64,000 nucleotides of DNA from Pyrinomonadaceae bacterium (GTDB lineage Bacteria; Acidobacteriota; Blastocatellia; Pyrinomonadales; Pyrinomonadaceae). The translations under genes were made by a program, and so were the position numbers. Shown here in pieces: positions 30,637-45,885 of the stretch (positions within the stretch are counted from its first letter, which is position 1; each line of letters opens with the position of its first letter). Location of the stretch: positions 1 through 64,000 of the forward strand of contig JAVEDE010000079.1 of assembly GCA_030841105.1 (NCBI GenBank), given 5' to 3'. The notes beneath the pieces were generated by a model, which worked only from the letters and a program-made list of their open reading frames with translations, did no database searches and was not told the DNA's origin.

Positions 30637-30709
30637 CGCGGAGTAGCTCAATGGCAGCAGCACCCGGCCGATAATCGGGCGACGGAAGGTTCGATTCCTC
30701 CCTCCGCGA
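30637..30709 (+). tRNA. tRNA-Ile(GAU), C33
   Basis: Acceptor CGCGGAG/CTCCGCG, D-arm GCT-CAATGGCAGC-AGC, anticodon stem CCCGG/TCGGG around CCGATAA, T-loop TTCGATT, A73. Position 33 is C rather than the near-universal U, and the T-stem has one A-C mismatch. It is the last gene of the array. Confidence 0.85.
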
Positions 30710-30797
30710 TCACAACTCGCACGCGCGCGACCTCACGCCCGCGATTTGTTAAACTCTCCGTCGCTTCCGACACTCTTCAGGGGACACACAATCTTCC

Positions 30798-31697
30798 GTG
30801 CAAATCTCAATTCCGGTTCCGCCCGCTTTCAGTTTCAAACGCACCGCCATGAGCCACGGCTGGCGCGCGCTCCTGCCCTTCGAGTTCGACGAAGCGGGCT
30901 GGACGATCACGCGCGTCCTCACACTCGAAGGCGACCGCAGCCCGCCCGTCACAGTCCACATCAATTTTCACGGCGACACGCTCGACGTTAACACCGAGCG
31001 ACGCAAACTCTCCAAACGCGACGCCGCGCGCATCACGCGCGACGTGCGCCATATGTTCCGGCTCGACGAAGAGATGAGCCTCTTTTACGCGGCGGTCGCG
31101 CCTGATCCTGATTTCGACTGGATCATCAAGGAGGGCGCGGGTCGCCTGCTCCGCTCGCCGACCGTCTACGAGGATTTGGTCAAGACCATCTGCACGACGA
31201 ACTGCTCCTGGGTATTGACGACGAAGATGGTCGAAGGGCTGGTGAAACATCTCGGACGCCCCGTCGCGGAGGACGGCCGCCACGCGTTCCCCACGCCCGA
31301 AGCGATGGCCGCCGAGCCGGAGAGTTTTTACCGCGACACGGTGCGCGCGGGCTATCGCGCCGGTTACTTCAAGGAACTGGCCGGGCGCGTCGCCTCCGGC
31401 GAACTCGATGTGGAGAGTTGGCTCACGAGCGAACTCTCGACCGCCGAACTCAAACGCGAGATGAAACGCGTCAAGGGCGTCGGCGAGTACGCCGCCGACA
31501 ACCTCTTGAAACTCCTCGGCCGCTACGACTGTCTCGCGCTCGACTCGTGGGTGCGCGCCACCTTCGCACGCCTCCACAACAAGGGACGCACCGCTGACGA
31601 TCGCAAGATCGCGCGCCACTACGCGCGCTTCAAAGAGTGGCGCGGCCTCGCCCTCTGGTGCGACATCACACGCGATTGGATCGAAGATGAAGTGTGA
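30798..31697 (+). CDS. AlkA/OGG1-like HhH-GPD DNA glycosylase
   Basis: This 299-residue protein is a DNA glycosylase that removes damaged bases. The N-terminal beta domain (about residues 1-90) is followed by the all-helical HhH-GPD core. The helix-hairpin-helix is VKGVGEYAADNLLKLLG (about residue 225) and the catalytic aspartate lies in CLALDSWVRATF. There is no lysine at the bifunctional lyase position of this loop, so it is monofunctional and nearer to AlkA than to OGG1. LVKTICTTNCSW resembles the core start. There is no C-terminal iron-sulfur cluster. The stop codon lies in a perfect palindrome shared with the convergent nth gene, making a base-excision-repair pair. Confidence 0.85.
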   Translation: MQISIPVPPAFSFKRTAMSHGWRALLPFEFDEAGWTITRVLTLEGDRSPPVTVHINFHGDTLDVNTERRKLSKRDAARITRDVRHMFRLDEEMSLFYAAVAPDPDFDWIIKEGAGRLLRSPTVYEDLVKTICTTNCSWVLTTKMVEGLVKHLGRPVAEDGRHAFPTPEAMAAEPESFYRDTVRAGYRAGYFKELAGRVASGELDVESWLTSELSTAELKREMKRVKGVGEYAADNLLKLLGRYDCLALDSWVRATFARLHNKGRTADDRKIARHYARFKEWRGLALWCDITRDWIEDEV

Positions 31698-31759
31698 ACG
31701 CGGAATGATGAACGATGAATTGAAGACTAAAGTTGGTTGAGTCTTCAATTCATCGTTCA

Positions 31760-31772
<13 letters not shown>
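31696..31772. repeat. Perfect 33-bp inverted repeat covering two stop codons
   Basis: 31696-31728 and 31740-31772 are exact reverse complements around an 11-base loop. The arm is made of 7-bp units (GAACGCG, GAATGAT, GAACGAT, GAATTGA). It includes the stop codon of the glycosylase gene on + and that of nth on -, so it may work as a bidirectional terminator. Confidence 0.9.
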
Positions 31773-32419
<647 letters not shown>

Positions 32420-32433
32420 AGTTAAAAAGATTT

Positions 32434-32562
32434 GTCAGTAGTCAGTTGTCAGTTGTTCTTCGTTCGGAGTTGCTCGATTTTATCTATAGCAACTCACTTC
32501 GCGCAGCACGAACAACGGGCAACGGACTACTGACCACTGACGACTAACAACGTACTACTGAC
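32434..32562. repeat. Heptad-repeat palindrome between psuG and nth
   Basis: GTCAGTA/GTCAGTT-type 7-bp units at 32434-32466 face complementary ACTGACC/ACTACTG units at 32509-32562. The right arm extends into the last codons and stop of psuG. Confidence 0.75.
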
Positions 32563-33475
32563 CAATGACAGCCTTCGCAATCTGCGCGGCGACACGCGCG
32601 TTGTTTTCGAGCAGGGCGATGTTGGCGCGCAGCGTCGCGCCGCCGCTCTGTTGAGACATGCGCGAGAGTAGGAAGGGTGTCAGTTCGCGGCCGCCCACGC
32701 CCTCGCGCTCGGCTTCTGCGAGCGCCGCCGCGAGCGTTTCGTCAAGCACGCCTGCGGGGACTTCCGAAGCCTCCGGCACGGGCACGCAGACGAGCAGCGC
32801 GCCCTCCTTCCCCAGATCAAACTGCGCGCGGGCTATCGCGCCCGCCTCTTCGGGCGTGTCGGCGCGCGCGTCCACGGGCAGGCCGCTCGCGCGCGCGTAG
32901 AAGGCGGGCAACTCGTCGCAGCCGTAGCCGACGACCGTGACGCCGTAAGTCTCCAACCACTCGCGCGTGGCCGGGAGATCGAGGACGCTCTTCGCGCCGG
33001 AGCAGACGACGACGAGGCGCACGGCGCGCGCCAGTTCCGGCAAGTCGGCGGACACGTCCGGCAACGCGCCGCGATGCACGCCGCCGATGCCGCCGGTGGC
33101 GAAGACGTTGATCCCTGCGCGCTCCGCGATCCAAGTGGTCGAGGCGACGGTTGTCGCGCCGTCCCAATTGCGCGCGGCGGCGACGGGCAGGTCGCGGCAA
33201 CTGATCTTTTTCACGTCACCACTCGTGGCGATCTGTTCGAGTTGGGCGTTGTCGAGTCCGACGCAAAACTTGCCGCCGAGGATGGCGATGGTGGCGGGAG
33301 TCGCGCCCTCCGCGCGCACGATCTGTTCAAGCCGCCGCGCGGTTTCGAGATTCTGCGGGCGCGGCAACCCGTGCGCGATGACCGTAGATTCCAGCGCGAC
33401 CACGGCGCGCTTGGCTTTCAACGCTTCCTCAACTTCGGGGCTGAGCCTAATGACGTTTAAGTCGGACATGAGCAT
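32555..33475 (-). CDS. psuG: Pseudouridine-5'-phosphate glycosidase
   Basis: This 306-residue enzyme cleaves the C-C glycosidic bond of pseudouridine 5'-phosphate to give uracil and ribose 5-phosphate. Family blocks are ALESTVIAHGLPRPQN near residue 27, TPATIAILGGKFCVGLD near residue 58, KISCRDLPVAAARNWDGATTV near residue 90, and the C-terminal GVGGRELTPFLL. The usual partner kinase psuK is not visible next to it. It may help recycle modified bases from tRNA and rRNA turnover. Two ATGs, at 33475 and 33469, are possible starts and neither has a clear ribosome-binding site. A 4 x 30-bp tandem repeat begins at the start codon, and the stop overlaps the next repeat. Confidence 0.94.
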   Translation of the reverse strand: MLMSDLNVIRLSPEVEEALKAKRAVVALESTVIAHGLPRPQNLETARRLEQIVRAEGATPATIAILGGKFCVGLDNAQLEQIATSGDVKKISCRDLPVAAARNWDGATTVASTTWIAERAGINVFATGGIGGVHRGALPDVSADLPELARAVRLVVVCSGAKSVLDLPATREWLETYGVTVVGYGCDELPAFYARASGLPVDARADTPEEAGAIARAQFDLGKEGALLVCVPVPEASEVPAGVLDETLAAALAEAEREGVGGRELTPFLLSRMSQQSGGATLRANIALLENNARVAAQIAKAVIGQ

Positions 33476-33591
33476 TCACAAACTGACATGACGCTTCCTG
33501 AGCACCCACTAGCTGACGCTATACTTCCTGAGCATCTACAAATTGACGTTACGCTTCCTGAACATTCATCAACTAACACGACGCTGCCTTT
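33472..33591. repeat. Four 30-bp imperfect tandem repeats
   Basis: Units start at 33472, 33502, 33532 and 33562 and share the end ACGCTTCCTGA and the middle AACTGACATG-type sequence. Further TCATCCC-type units follow to 33625. The interval fills the gap between psuG and the BNR protein gene. Confidence 0.75.
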
Positions 33592-33628
33592 CATTCATCC
33601 CTCATCACTCTACCCTCATCCCTTCCTC

Positions 33629-36967
<3,339 letters not shown>

Positions 36968-36998
36968 TGGTGGGTTAACGTTCGAGTATCCGGCGACT

Positions 36999-39056
<2,058 letters not shown>

Positions 39057-39252
39057 CTCGCTTCCTCGTCTCCTGATTTCGCGCGCAAACGTATACGGGA
39101 CAGAGGCCGTAGCAGTTTCCACGTTTGTGAATTGGGTACATCGCGGGGAAAATCTACTTATAGCGCATCCCGCTGGGAAATGCTCGAAAAATCTTTTAAG
39201 CTCGGCGCGCATTTTACGACACGCGCGCCAGGAATCCAGAGGCTCGTAATTT

Positions 39253-40137
39253 ATGTCCGAAATCATCTACCGCGCGGCGCGCGAGGAAGACGTTCCGGCC
39301 GCGCTCGACATGTTCCTCGAAGCCGTCCGCGAACTCTACCGCCGCCACAATCTGGAGATGCCTTTGCCGCCGCGCCCTGCAGTCGAGGTCGCCTACCGGC
39401 ACATCTTCGAGACGGGAATTTTTCGCCTCGCGGAATCGGACGGGCGCATCGTCGCCATCTGCCACGCCGTCGTGCGCGATGCGTTGTGGTTTCTGTCCGG
39501 CTTCTGGACGCGGCCGGAGTTGGTGGCGGGCGGCGTCGGCGGCCGGCTGCTCAGGGAAGTGTGGCGCGAGGGCGAAGAGGCGGGCGCGCAAAAGTTTTTC
39601 GTCTGGTCTTCGATGGACAACACGGCGATTGCGAGCTATCTCAAAACGGGGATGCTCCCCGGCTATCAAATCTTCACCTTCGCGGGACGGCCGACCGCCC
39701 TCGACGATGTGCCCGGCGCGACGACGGGTTACACAATCGAACCGCTTTCGCTCGAAGCGGCGTGCGGCATTGACCGCGAGGTGCGCGAGACGCGGCGCGA
39801 AGTAGATCACCGCTTCTGGCTCTCGGAGGAGAAGCTCGAAGGGCGACAGGTGCGGCGCGGCGGGCGACTCGTCGGCTACTACTATTTCAAGGGCGCGACG
39901 TTCGGGCCTGCCGCGTGGATGGACGAGAATGCGGCGGAGGCGTTGTTGACGCTCGGCTGCCGCGAGGCGTCGGCGCAGTCGGAAACAATCTCGCTGCGCG
40001 TGCCGGGCATCAACCACGACGCGATCCGTTTCGCGTTCGCGCACGGCCTGCGCCTGACGGCGATGGCGCACCTGTTCACCAGCGCGCCCATCGGCCGCAT
40101 GGAACAATATCTCGCCTCCGGCCCTTCCCTCTTCTAA
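39253..40137 (+). CDS. GNAT family N-acetyltransferase
   Basis: The 294-residue protein looks like two GNAT folds in tandem. The first (residues 1-140) begins IYRAAREEDVPAALDMFLEAV and contains the acetyl-CoA loop region GGVGGRLLREVWREGEEAGA, followed by FFVWSSMDNTAIASYLKTGM. The second (about 150-285) is more degenerate (LVGYYYFKGATFGPAAWMDENAAEALLT) and may only be structural. The substrate is unknown. The start lies close to the divergent S9 peptidase gene, with about 196 bases between starts. A strong hairpin follows and is shared with the convergent giant-protein gene. Confidence 0.85.
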   Translation: MSEIIYRAAREEDVPAALDMFLEAVRELYRRHNLEMPLPPRPAVEVAYRHIFETGIFRLAESDGRIVAICHAVVRDALWFLSGFWTRPELVAGGVGGRLLREVWREGEEAGAQKFFVWSSMDNTAIASYLKTGMLPGYQIFTFAGRPTALDDVPGATTGYTIEPLSLEAACGIDREVRETRREVDHRFWLSEEKLEGRQVRRGGRLVGYYYFKGATFGPAAWMDENAAEALLTLGCREASAQSETISLRVPGINHDAIRFAFAHGLRLTAMAHLFTSAPIGRMEQYLASGPSLF

Positions 40138-40152
40138 AGCGAGTCGCAGACT

Positions 40153-40193
40153 AAAAAAAGAACGCCGCCACTCCCGAAAGAGTGGCGGCGTTC
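40153..40193. terminator. Intrinsic terminator between convergent genes
   Basis: GAACGCCGCCACT (40160-40172) pairs perfectly with AGTGGCGGCGTTC (40181-40193). Seven A precede it on +, giving a T run on -, so it is a classical terminator for the giant gene on the minus strand. Confidence 0.85.
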
Positions 40194-40227
40194 CGTCTAG
40201 CTCAACGTATTTGCGTCGAGCGTGTGT

Positions 40228-43200
40228 TTAGGGCAGTCCTTCCAAGCTGACGAAGAACCGGAACGCGCCGTCGCGCTCGACGCCCAGTTTGAACTGCACG
40301 TGGACGGTGCAGACCTGGTTGGTCGGGCAGACGCCCGCGACCCTCGAAGCCAAGCCTTCCGTGTTGACGGTGTTGACGTTCGAGAGGTTCTGGTTGACGA
40401 GCGTCATCGAGGTGTTCAACCCGCCGCCGTTCGACTGAATGGCCGGGAGTTGCTCGATGAGCGTGCCGTGGACTCTGGTGAGCACGGCAGCCCTGTTGAC
40501 CGCCTGATCGGACGAATCGAGCAGACGGAGGTCGGCCTGACCGGCCACCGTGTTGCCGTTCGTCGTGATGTCAATCACGCGGAAGCGGATGCGCGTGATC
40601 TTCTGACCGCTGTCGTTCGTGAACGAGCGGCGGATGGTCATCGTGCCGTAGCTGCGATTCGCACCGAAGTCGCTGCCGTCGCGCTCCCGGTTGGGGAAGG
40701 CGTTGGGCGAGAGGGTCGGATCGAAGGTCGTGACGATGATGTTCCGCGCCGGGTCTTGCCGCGGGCTGACGGAGTTCTGCGGCCCCGGTGCGCCGAGCAC
40801 CGGCTGGATGCCGCCAAACGCCGTGAGCGCCGTTGACACGAACACGAAGTCCTGCGCGTTGTCGTCGGTGTCCTGCGGCCTGCCGGTCAGGAGACGGCGA
40901 ACAAAAGCGTTCTCGCCGTTCTGCGTTCCGACGGGCAACAGACCCGTGCCTTCCCTCTCCGTCGCCGGGCGGGTGGTAAAGCCGGCCGCGTCGAGACGAT
41001 TCGCCGCATTGAAGTTGCCGCGGGTGCTCGTCGCATAGATGGCGAGGCCGGTGTCGTCGTCAACGTCAGAGCCGCTGGCGGGCTGGTAGTAGAAGTCGGC
41101 GTTGGCGTAGCCGACGAGGCTGTAGCCGCTGGCGGCGAGCAGGAAGTGCTTGCGTGCCGCGATGACCGTGCCGTTCGGGAGGACAGCGATGTTTTCGCGC
41201 GCGCCGTTCGACGTGCCGTCAATCGCCCAACCCGCCGAACCGTCCGCCGTGTTGACCGTGATGTTCGAGTCCGTGTTGTTGTACAACTCGATGAACTCGT
41301 CGGCCGCGCCGTTCTTACCGCGCAGGCGGAACTCGCTGATGATCAGTTGACCCGCCGTCGGAGCCGCGCCGGGCGCATCCGCCGCGGCGGCAAAGTTCTG
41401 CCCGCTCTGGCTGGACGCGATGTCGTTGTAGGTGCGGTAGGACGGCGTGAAGCGCGTGCCCGCGCGCTCGACTCTGACGGTGTAATTACCGCCGGGGCTG
41501 AGAGCGTTGAAGGTGTACGCGCCGGTCGGGCCGGCCGCGACCACGACCTGCGAAGACGAACCCGTGAGTCTGACGGTGGCGGTTTCACCCGCGGCCAGAC
41601 CCGTGACGTTGCCGCTGATGCTCAAGGCCGTCGGCGGCGTGAGCGCGATGTCCCACATGCCGCGGCTGTGCGTGCCGATGCGCAGGAAGCGGTTGGCGTT
41701 TTGGATGACCATCTGGAAGACGGCCACGCGGGGCAGGCCGTTGCCATAGGGAACCCAGGTCGCGCCCGCGTCCTGCGAGGTGTAGACGCCGATGTCCGTG
41801 CCCGCGTAAAGGTGGGTCGGGTCGGCCGGGTCAACCTCGAAGGCGTTGACGGGAACGTCGGGGAGGCCGTTGCCCGTGGCCGTCCACGTCGTCGTGCCCG
41901 CCACTTCGCTCAGGTTGGTGGTCTTGTAGATGTGCTGGTTGGCCGGGATGCCCTGACCGCCGTAGGTGATGTAGGCAACCGACGAGTTGGTCGGGTCAAT
42001 GAAGACGCGGCCGACGACCCTGACGGGCGCGCCCGTGGGCGTCACGTCGGTCAAGACGGGCAGGCCGGTGCGGGTGGCGAAGACTTGGCCGTTGGTCAAG
42101 CCGACCATGCGCGCGTTGTCGTCCGTCTTGCTGACCCAAATCGTCGAGAGCCGCTGGCCGGCGACGATGGGGGCTTGGCTGGCGAGCGTCATCGTGTCGC
42201 CGCGGTTGACCGAGCGGTAGAGACGATCCGTGCCGAAGTAGAGCGTGTTCGGCTGCCCCGCCGCGAGACTCGGCCCCAAGTCCATCGGCGCGTAGAAGAG
42301 CACCGGGTCGTTGGTGATGCCGTTCGGGGCTTCCACGTCACCGCAAGCGTTGACGAAACCGCTCGGCGCGGTGAAGCCGGGGATGAACCCCTTGAACGGC
42401 CACTGGCCGGGGAAGGCGCAGTCGGTGCGCGAGACGCGGGCGAAGCCGATCTGCGCGTTCTGCTGATTGAAGTACGTGTGATACATCGTGACGTTGAGCG
42501 AGTCGGTCGCGCTCTTGTCAACGAGGGCATAGCCGCCGTCGCCGGAGTCGGCGCGACGCCACTGGTTGATCGGCTTGTTCGGATCGTTGCCGCCGTTGAT
42601 GCTGGTTTCGCCGAGCATGAACTGCGTGCCGTTATCCTGCGTGCCGCCGAGCGCGAAGAAGCGGTCGGTGCGGTGGATGTCCATACCCTGGAACTGCGTC
42701 GCGCTGTAGCCGGGGTTGTTGAGCGAAGTCCAGGTGACGCCGCGGTTGGTCGAACGCCAGATGCCGCCGTCGCTGCCGGTGTAGACGATGTTCGTGTTCG
42801 ACGGAGAGACGACCGTGACCTGCGTGTCGGCGTGGAGGCCGGTGTCGTTGCGCACGAAGGTCGCGCCGCCGTCGGTCGAGCGCGCCTGCACGCGCGTGCA
42901 AGTGCCCTGCGCCGCGCCGCCGAGGTGGACGATGTTAGCGTCGGCGAGGTCAGGCGCGATGGAGATATCGTAGAAGCACTGGCCGCCGCAGAAGCCGCCG
43001 CCGCCGACCTGCTTGACCCACGTCAAACCGCCGTCGGTTGACTTGCGCACCGCGCCGGGGTTCGCCGCCTGACTACCCGCCGGGCAACTCGTGCCCGTCG
43101 AAGGCTCGCCTGAGGCGAGGAACCAGGTGGTGACGTTGCCCGCGCGGGTCACGCCGAACTCGCCGCGCGTGGTGACGACGTTAAACTGGTTGGTGAAAGT

Positions 43201-44439
43201 CGGGTTGGCCGAGAGCGCGTCGGCCGTGCGCCAGACGCCGCCAGCAGCCGTGAACTGCAAGGGGATGACGAAGGCGACCAGAACGTTCGGGTCGGCCGGA
43301 TCCATGCGGATGCCCGTGATGTTGTGGTTGCCGGTGCAGGGGGTGTCGAAACAGTTGTCCTGCGCGACGGCCAACTTCTGGAAGGTGACCGAATTGGGAT
43401 CGAGAATGTCCGCGTTGGTCGAACGATAGAGACCGCGGAGAGCCGTCGGCGGGATCGTGCCGCCGCCCGGCGAGGCGTTGGGGTTGCCGACGACGGCCGA
43501 GGTGGTCGAGACGAAGATCGTCCCCGGCTGGGTCGGGTGCACCACGATGTCGCTGATGGCGCGGCCGGTGAAAGTGCCGGTGGCGGCGGGCGCATTCGTC
43601 GTGTTCGAGATGAAGTTATAGTTCGGGTTCATCGGCCCGCGCAGTTTCACGTCGGCGGGGTTGGGCGTGAGCGCATCGTCAATGCGATAGACGCCGACGC
43701 CCGCGTAGCAACCGCTGCCGCACTGGTTCGACTCGCCCGTGCCGACATACAGGATGTTCGGGTTCGACGGGGCGAAGGCGAGCGCGCCGATGGCGAGCGA
43801 TTGCGCCGAGTCGAAGACCGGGTTCCACGTCTGGCCGCCGTTCATCGAGCGGAAGACGCCGCCGTTGGCCGAGGAGATAAAGACGATGTCGGGGTTGGTC
43901 GGGTGGACGGCGATGGCCGTCGTGCGACCGCTCACGGGATGGGGCACAGTCGAAGTCTGCCCGTTCGGGATCGGCTGCGGCCCGATCGGCGTCCACGTCG
44001 TAGCGCTGATCATGGGCTGAGCCAACAGGCCGAGCTTGGCCTCCTCTTTGAGTCTGGCCTCTTGCGCCGCCATCTGGTCAATGGCTTTGACGCGCTTCAT
44101 CGGGTCGTAGCTGCCGTCCTCGGCCATGCCGAGCAGCATGTTGATGTGCTCCTGACGCTTGGTGAGGTAGGACTCGAAGTTGAGCTTGCCGTTCATCGCT
44201 GTCGGCAGATCGGGGTTGTCTTCTTTAGCCTCGCTCGGCTTGCGCACCATGCTGCGATCTCGCTTGGTGGGCGCGGCGGTCGGCTGCTGCGCGCCGTCCT
44301 GCGCGGCCGCGGTCGCGGCGTCGCTTTTCCCGCCTTTGCCGCGTTCTTGTGCGCTCGTGATTGACTTGAAATTCACAGCCAAAAATGAGAGCACGACGGC
44401 TGCGCCGAGCAGCAACATCCATCTCGTGTAGTTCTTCAT
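40228..44439 (-). CDS. Giant secreted BNR-repeat and lamin-tail protein
   Basis: From the ATG at 44439, preceded by AGGAGA, the product has 1,403 residues. A signal-anchor (MLLLGAAVVLSFLAVNF) is followed by an Asp/Lys-rich pro-region. Residues about 160-970 form BNR/sortilin-type propellers with Asp boxes (FRSMNGGQTWNPVF, RKSTDGGLTWVKQVG, YTSQDAGATWVPYG). A carboxypeptidase-regulatory-like beta domain (ISGNVTGLAAGETATVRLTG) and a lamin-tail domain (IISEFRLRGKNGAADEFIEL) come next. The last 200 residues are the shared module ending FRFFVSLEGLP. It is a paralogue of the divergent gene at 45886. A role at the cell surface is likely; no enzyme motif is visible. Confidence 0.85.
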   Translation of the reverse strand: MKNYTRWMLLLGAAVVLSFLAVNFKSITSAQERGKGGKSDAATAAAQDGAQQPTAAPTKRDRSMVRKPSEAKEDNPDLPTAMNGKLNFESYLTKRQEHINMLLGMAEDGSYDPMKRVKAIDQMAAQEARLKEEAKLGLLAQPMISATTWTPIGPQPIPNGQTSTVPHPVSGRTTAIAVHPTNPDIVFISSANGGVFRSMNGGQTWNPVFDSAQSLAIGALAFAPSNPNILYVGTGESNQCGSGCYAGVGVYRIDDALTPNPADVKLRGPMNPNYNFISNTTNAPAATGTFTGRAISDIVVHPTQPGTIFVSTTSAVVGNPNASPGGGTIPPTALRGLYRSTNADILDPNSVTFQKLAVAQDNCFDTPCTGNHNITGIRMDPADPNVLVAFVIPLQFTAAGGVWRTADALSANPTFTNQFNVVTTRGEFGVTRAGNVTTWFLASGEPSTGTSCPAGSQAANPGAVRKSTDGGLTWVKQVGGGGFCGGQCFYDISIAPDLADANIVHLGGAAQGTCTRVQARSTDGGATFVRNDTGLHADTQVTVVSPSNTNIVYTGSDGGIWRSTNRGVTWTSLNNPGYSATQFQGMDIHRTDRFFALGGTQDNGTQFMLGETSINGGNDPNKPINQWRRADSGDGGYALVDKSATDSLNVTMYHTYFNQQNAQIGFARVSRTDCAFPGQWPFKGFIPGFTAPSGFVNACGDVEAPNGITNDPVLFYAPMDLGPSLAAGQPNTLYFGTDRLYRSVNRGDTMTLASQAPIVAGQRLSTIWVSKTDDNARMVGLTNGQVFATRTGLPVLTDVTPTGAPVRVVGRVFIDPTNSSVAYITYGGQGIPANQHIYKTTNLSEVAGTTTWTATGNGLPDVPVNAFEVDPADPTHLYAGTDIGVYTSQDAGATWVPYGNGLPRVAVFQMVIQNANRFLRIGTHSRGMWDIALTPPTALSISGNVTGLAAGETATVRLTGSSSQVVVAAGPTGAYTFNALSPGGNYTVRVERAGTRFTPSYRTYNDIASSQSGQNFAAAADAPGAAPTAGQLIISEFRLRGKNGAADEFIELYNNTDSNITVNTADGSAGWAIDGTSNGARENIAVLPNGTVIAARKHFLLAASGYSLVGYANADFYYQPASGSDVDDDTGLAIYATSTRGNFNAANRLDAAGFTTRPATEREGTGLLPVGTQNGENAFVRRLLTGRPQDTDDNAQDFVFVSTALTAFGGIQPVLGAPGPQNSVSPRQDPARNIIVTTFDPTLSPNAFPNRERDGSDFGANRSYGTMTIRRSFTNDSGQKITRIRFRVIDITTNGNTVAGQADLRLLDSSDQAVNRAAVLTRVHGTLIEQLPAIQSNGGGLNTSMTLVNQNLSNVNTVNTEGLASRVAGVCPTNQVCTVHVQFKLGVERDGAFRFFVSLEGLP

Positions 44440-45885
44440 CGAAAATTCTCCTGGAGGGTTGATAGTAGAGACACAGCGGGCGAACTCGCCGGTCGGCATC
44501 CGCATGCCGTCGCCGCACCGCACCTGCTAAGGGCAGAAAGTGTTACAGCTTGCTGGCTAATAAAGCGCAGCCGTATTTGCCTTCTAATGTAATATCGAAA
44601 CTTCGGGTAGTGGTTCAGTTTGGAATCCAAACTCGGCGATTAATTGATTCGGAGCGACAACTCCAAGGGTTCAGCCTTCACACTGAACTACTACTAAACG
44701 CCGTACTCAAGCCCCTGCGACTTAACACTCGCTTTTGACGAAAACGCATTCAGCGCACATTTCTCGTGGAAAGGGTTTGGTAGGTTGCGGGGTGGAAAAC
44801 TGTTTGAATGAAAATAACAGTCACTGGGAACAGGAAGGGGCGTTAGCCTCTCTCCCGTTGTGCAGTAGCTCACAAAGCCTTTTTAGCAAGCTCGCGTAAA
44901 GTAATATCTTTTACAGTCTCCTGTCAATCAATTTGCGTCGGACGGAGTTCAGGCACGCCGTTTCGCGATCATACGGGGCGGCGCGCGGTTCAGGGCTTGC
45001 GCGTTTTTTCGGGAGGTTGCAAAACGGGGTCGTACCTTCTGCGGGGGCGCGGGGCGGGCGGCTCCGGCTTCCGGCTCTCGCCAACCTTCTTTTGTCCCGC
45101 CGCGTCGTCCGACTCTCCCGAGTCGCGCGGCCGCGAGTCATCTTTCGTCTCCGACATGCGTTTTCCTCGCTTTCTCGTGCGGCGCACGACTCTTTGCCGC
45201 GTCCTCTGCCGCCTCGTCCGCCCTGCGTCGCTCGCGTCGCGCGCCGCCGCCATCGTGCCCGCTGCGCCGCGCGCCGCCCCGGTGTCGCTCCCCGACGCGT
45301 TCACGGTGGGGAAACTTAACAGTGCGAGCATCAGAATATTTTTTGCTAAATTTTTCAGCAACGATTGACCCCTCTCCTGACCCAGACTCAACGAGGCCGC
45401 CGGGCAGATGGCAGACGGCGAAAGTGCGCTTGCGGGACAGGTTTCTGCGAAGTAGTTTACTGAAACCACGATCTGACCGCAATGATTCGAGTCACGTAGC
45501 GACTTGACTAACCGAGCCGTGGGAGTTTACTTTGGCGTTGTCAACTAGGTTGGTCGAGCCTCCTGAAGTTTTGCCTTCATTAAGTTCAAGCCACATAGCT
45601 GCACCCCATGCCTCCCGGTCGAGACTGTAATCTGGTGGACGCCGGCGGGTTTCCAATTTCCATCTACATACTGCGGTGAGAAACTCTCGCCCTTTCATCA
45701 ACAAGCGCGCCGGACACGGGTCAGGCTGCGGGCATCGCGGGTAGTCAATTTGCAAATTCTTACCCGGAGGCCGACGCCGAAGTTTCCTCTCTCCGCTCAC
45801 CCCGGAGTCAATGGGCGTCGTTTTGCCCAAGCAAGCGTTTAACCTGCATCTACGAAATCGTTTTCACCGAGGAGAAGTCACAGTA
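44440..45885. other. Large intergenic region between divergent giant genes
   Basis: This 1.45-kb stretch is AT-richer than the genes around it, chiefly at 44520-44930 and 45490-45800. Only one weak small gene candidate (44990-45157) is visible. The rest shows no tRNA, repeat array or obvious RNA gene. It presumably contains both divergent promoters and long leaders. Confidence 0.5.
44990..45157 (-). CDS. Possible small basic/acidic disordered protein
   Basis: A 55-residue frame starts at an ATG eight bases after GAGGA and reads MSETKDDSRPRDSGESDDAA, then a proline-, arginine- and lysine-rich tail. It has no hydrophobic segment and no family I recognise. The frame is open for a further 104 codons upstream, so the start is uncertain. 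The only support is the ribosome-binding site and a composition typical of short disordered proteins. Confidence 0.3.
   Translation of the reverse strand: MSETKDDSRPRDSGESDDAAGQKKVGESRKPEPPAPRPRRRYDPVLQPPEKTRKP

Noticed and set aside
26913..30709. CRISPR array
   Set aside because: The regularly spaced similar segments are tRNA T-arms (GGTTCGAGTCC) with cloverleaf flanks, not identical repeats with unique spacers.
45492..45830. A 112-codon minus-strand frame upstream of the giant BACON gene
   Set aside because: No ribosome-binding site, no recognisable domain, and it overlaps the probable promoter and leader of the plus-strand gene.
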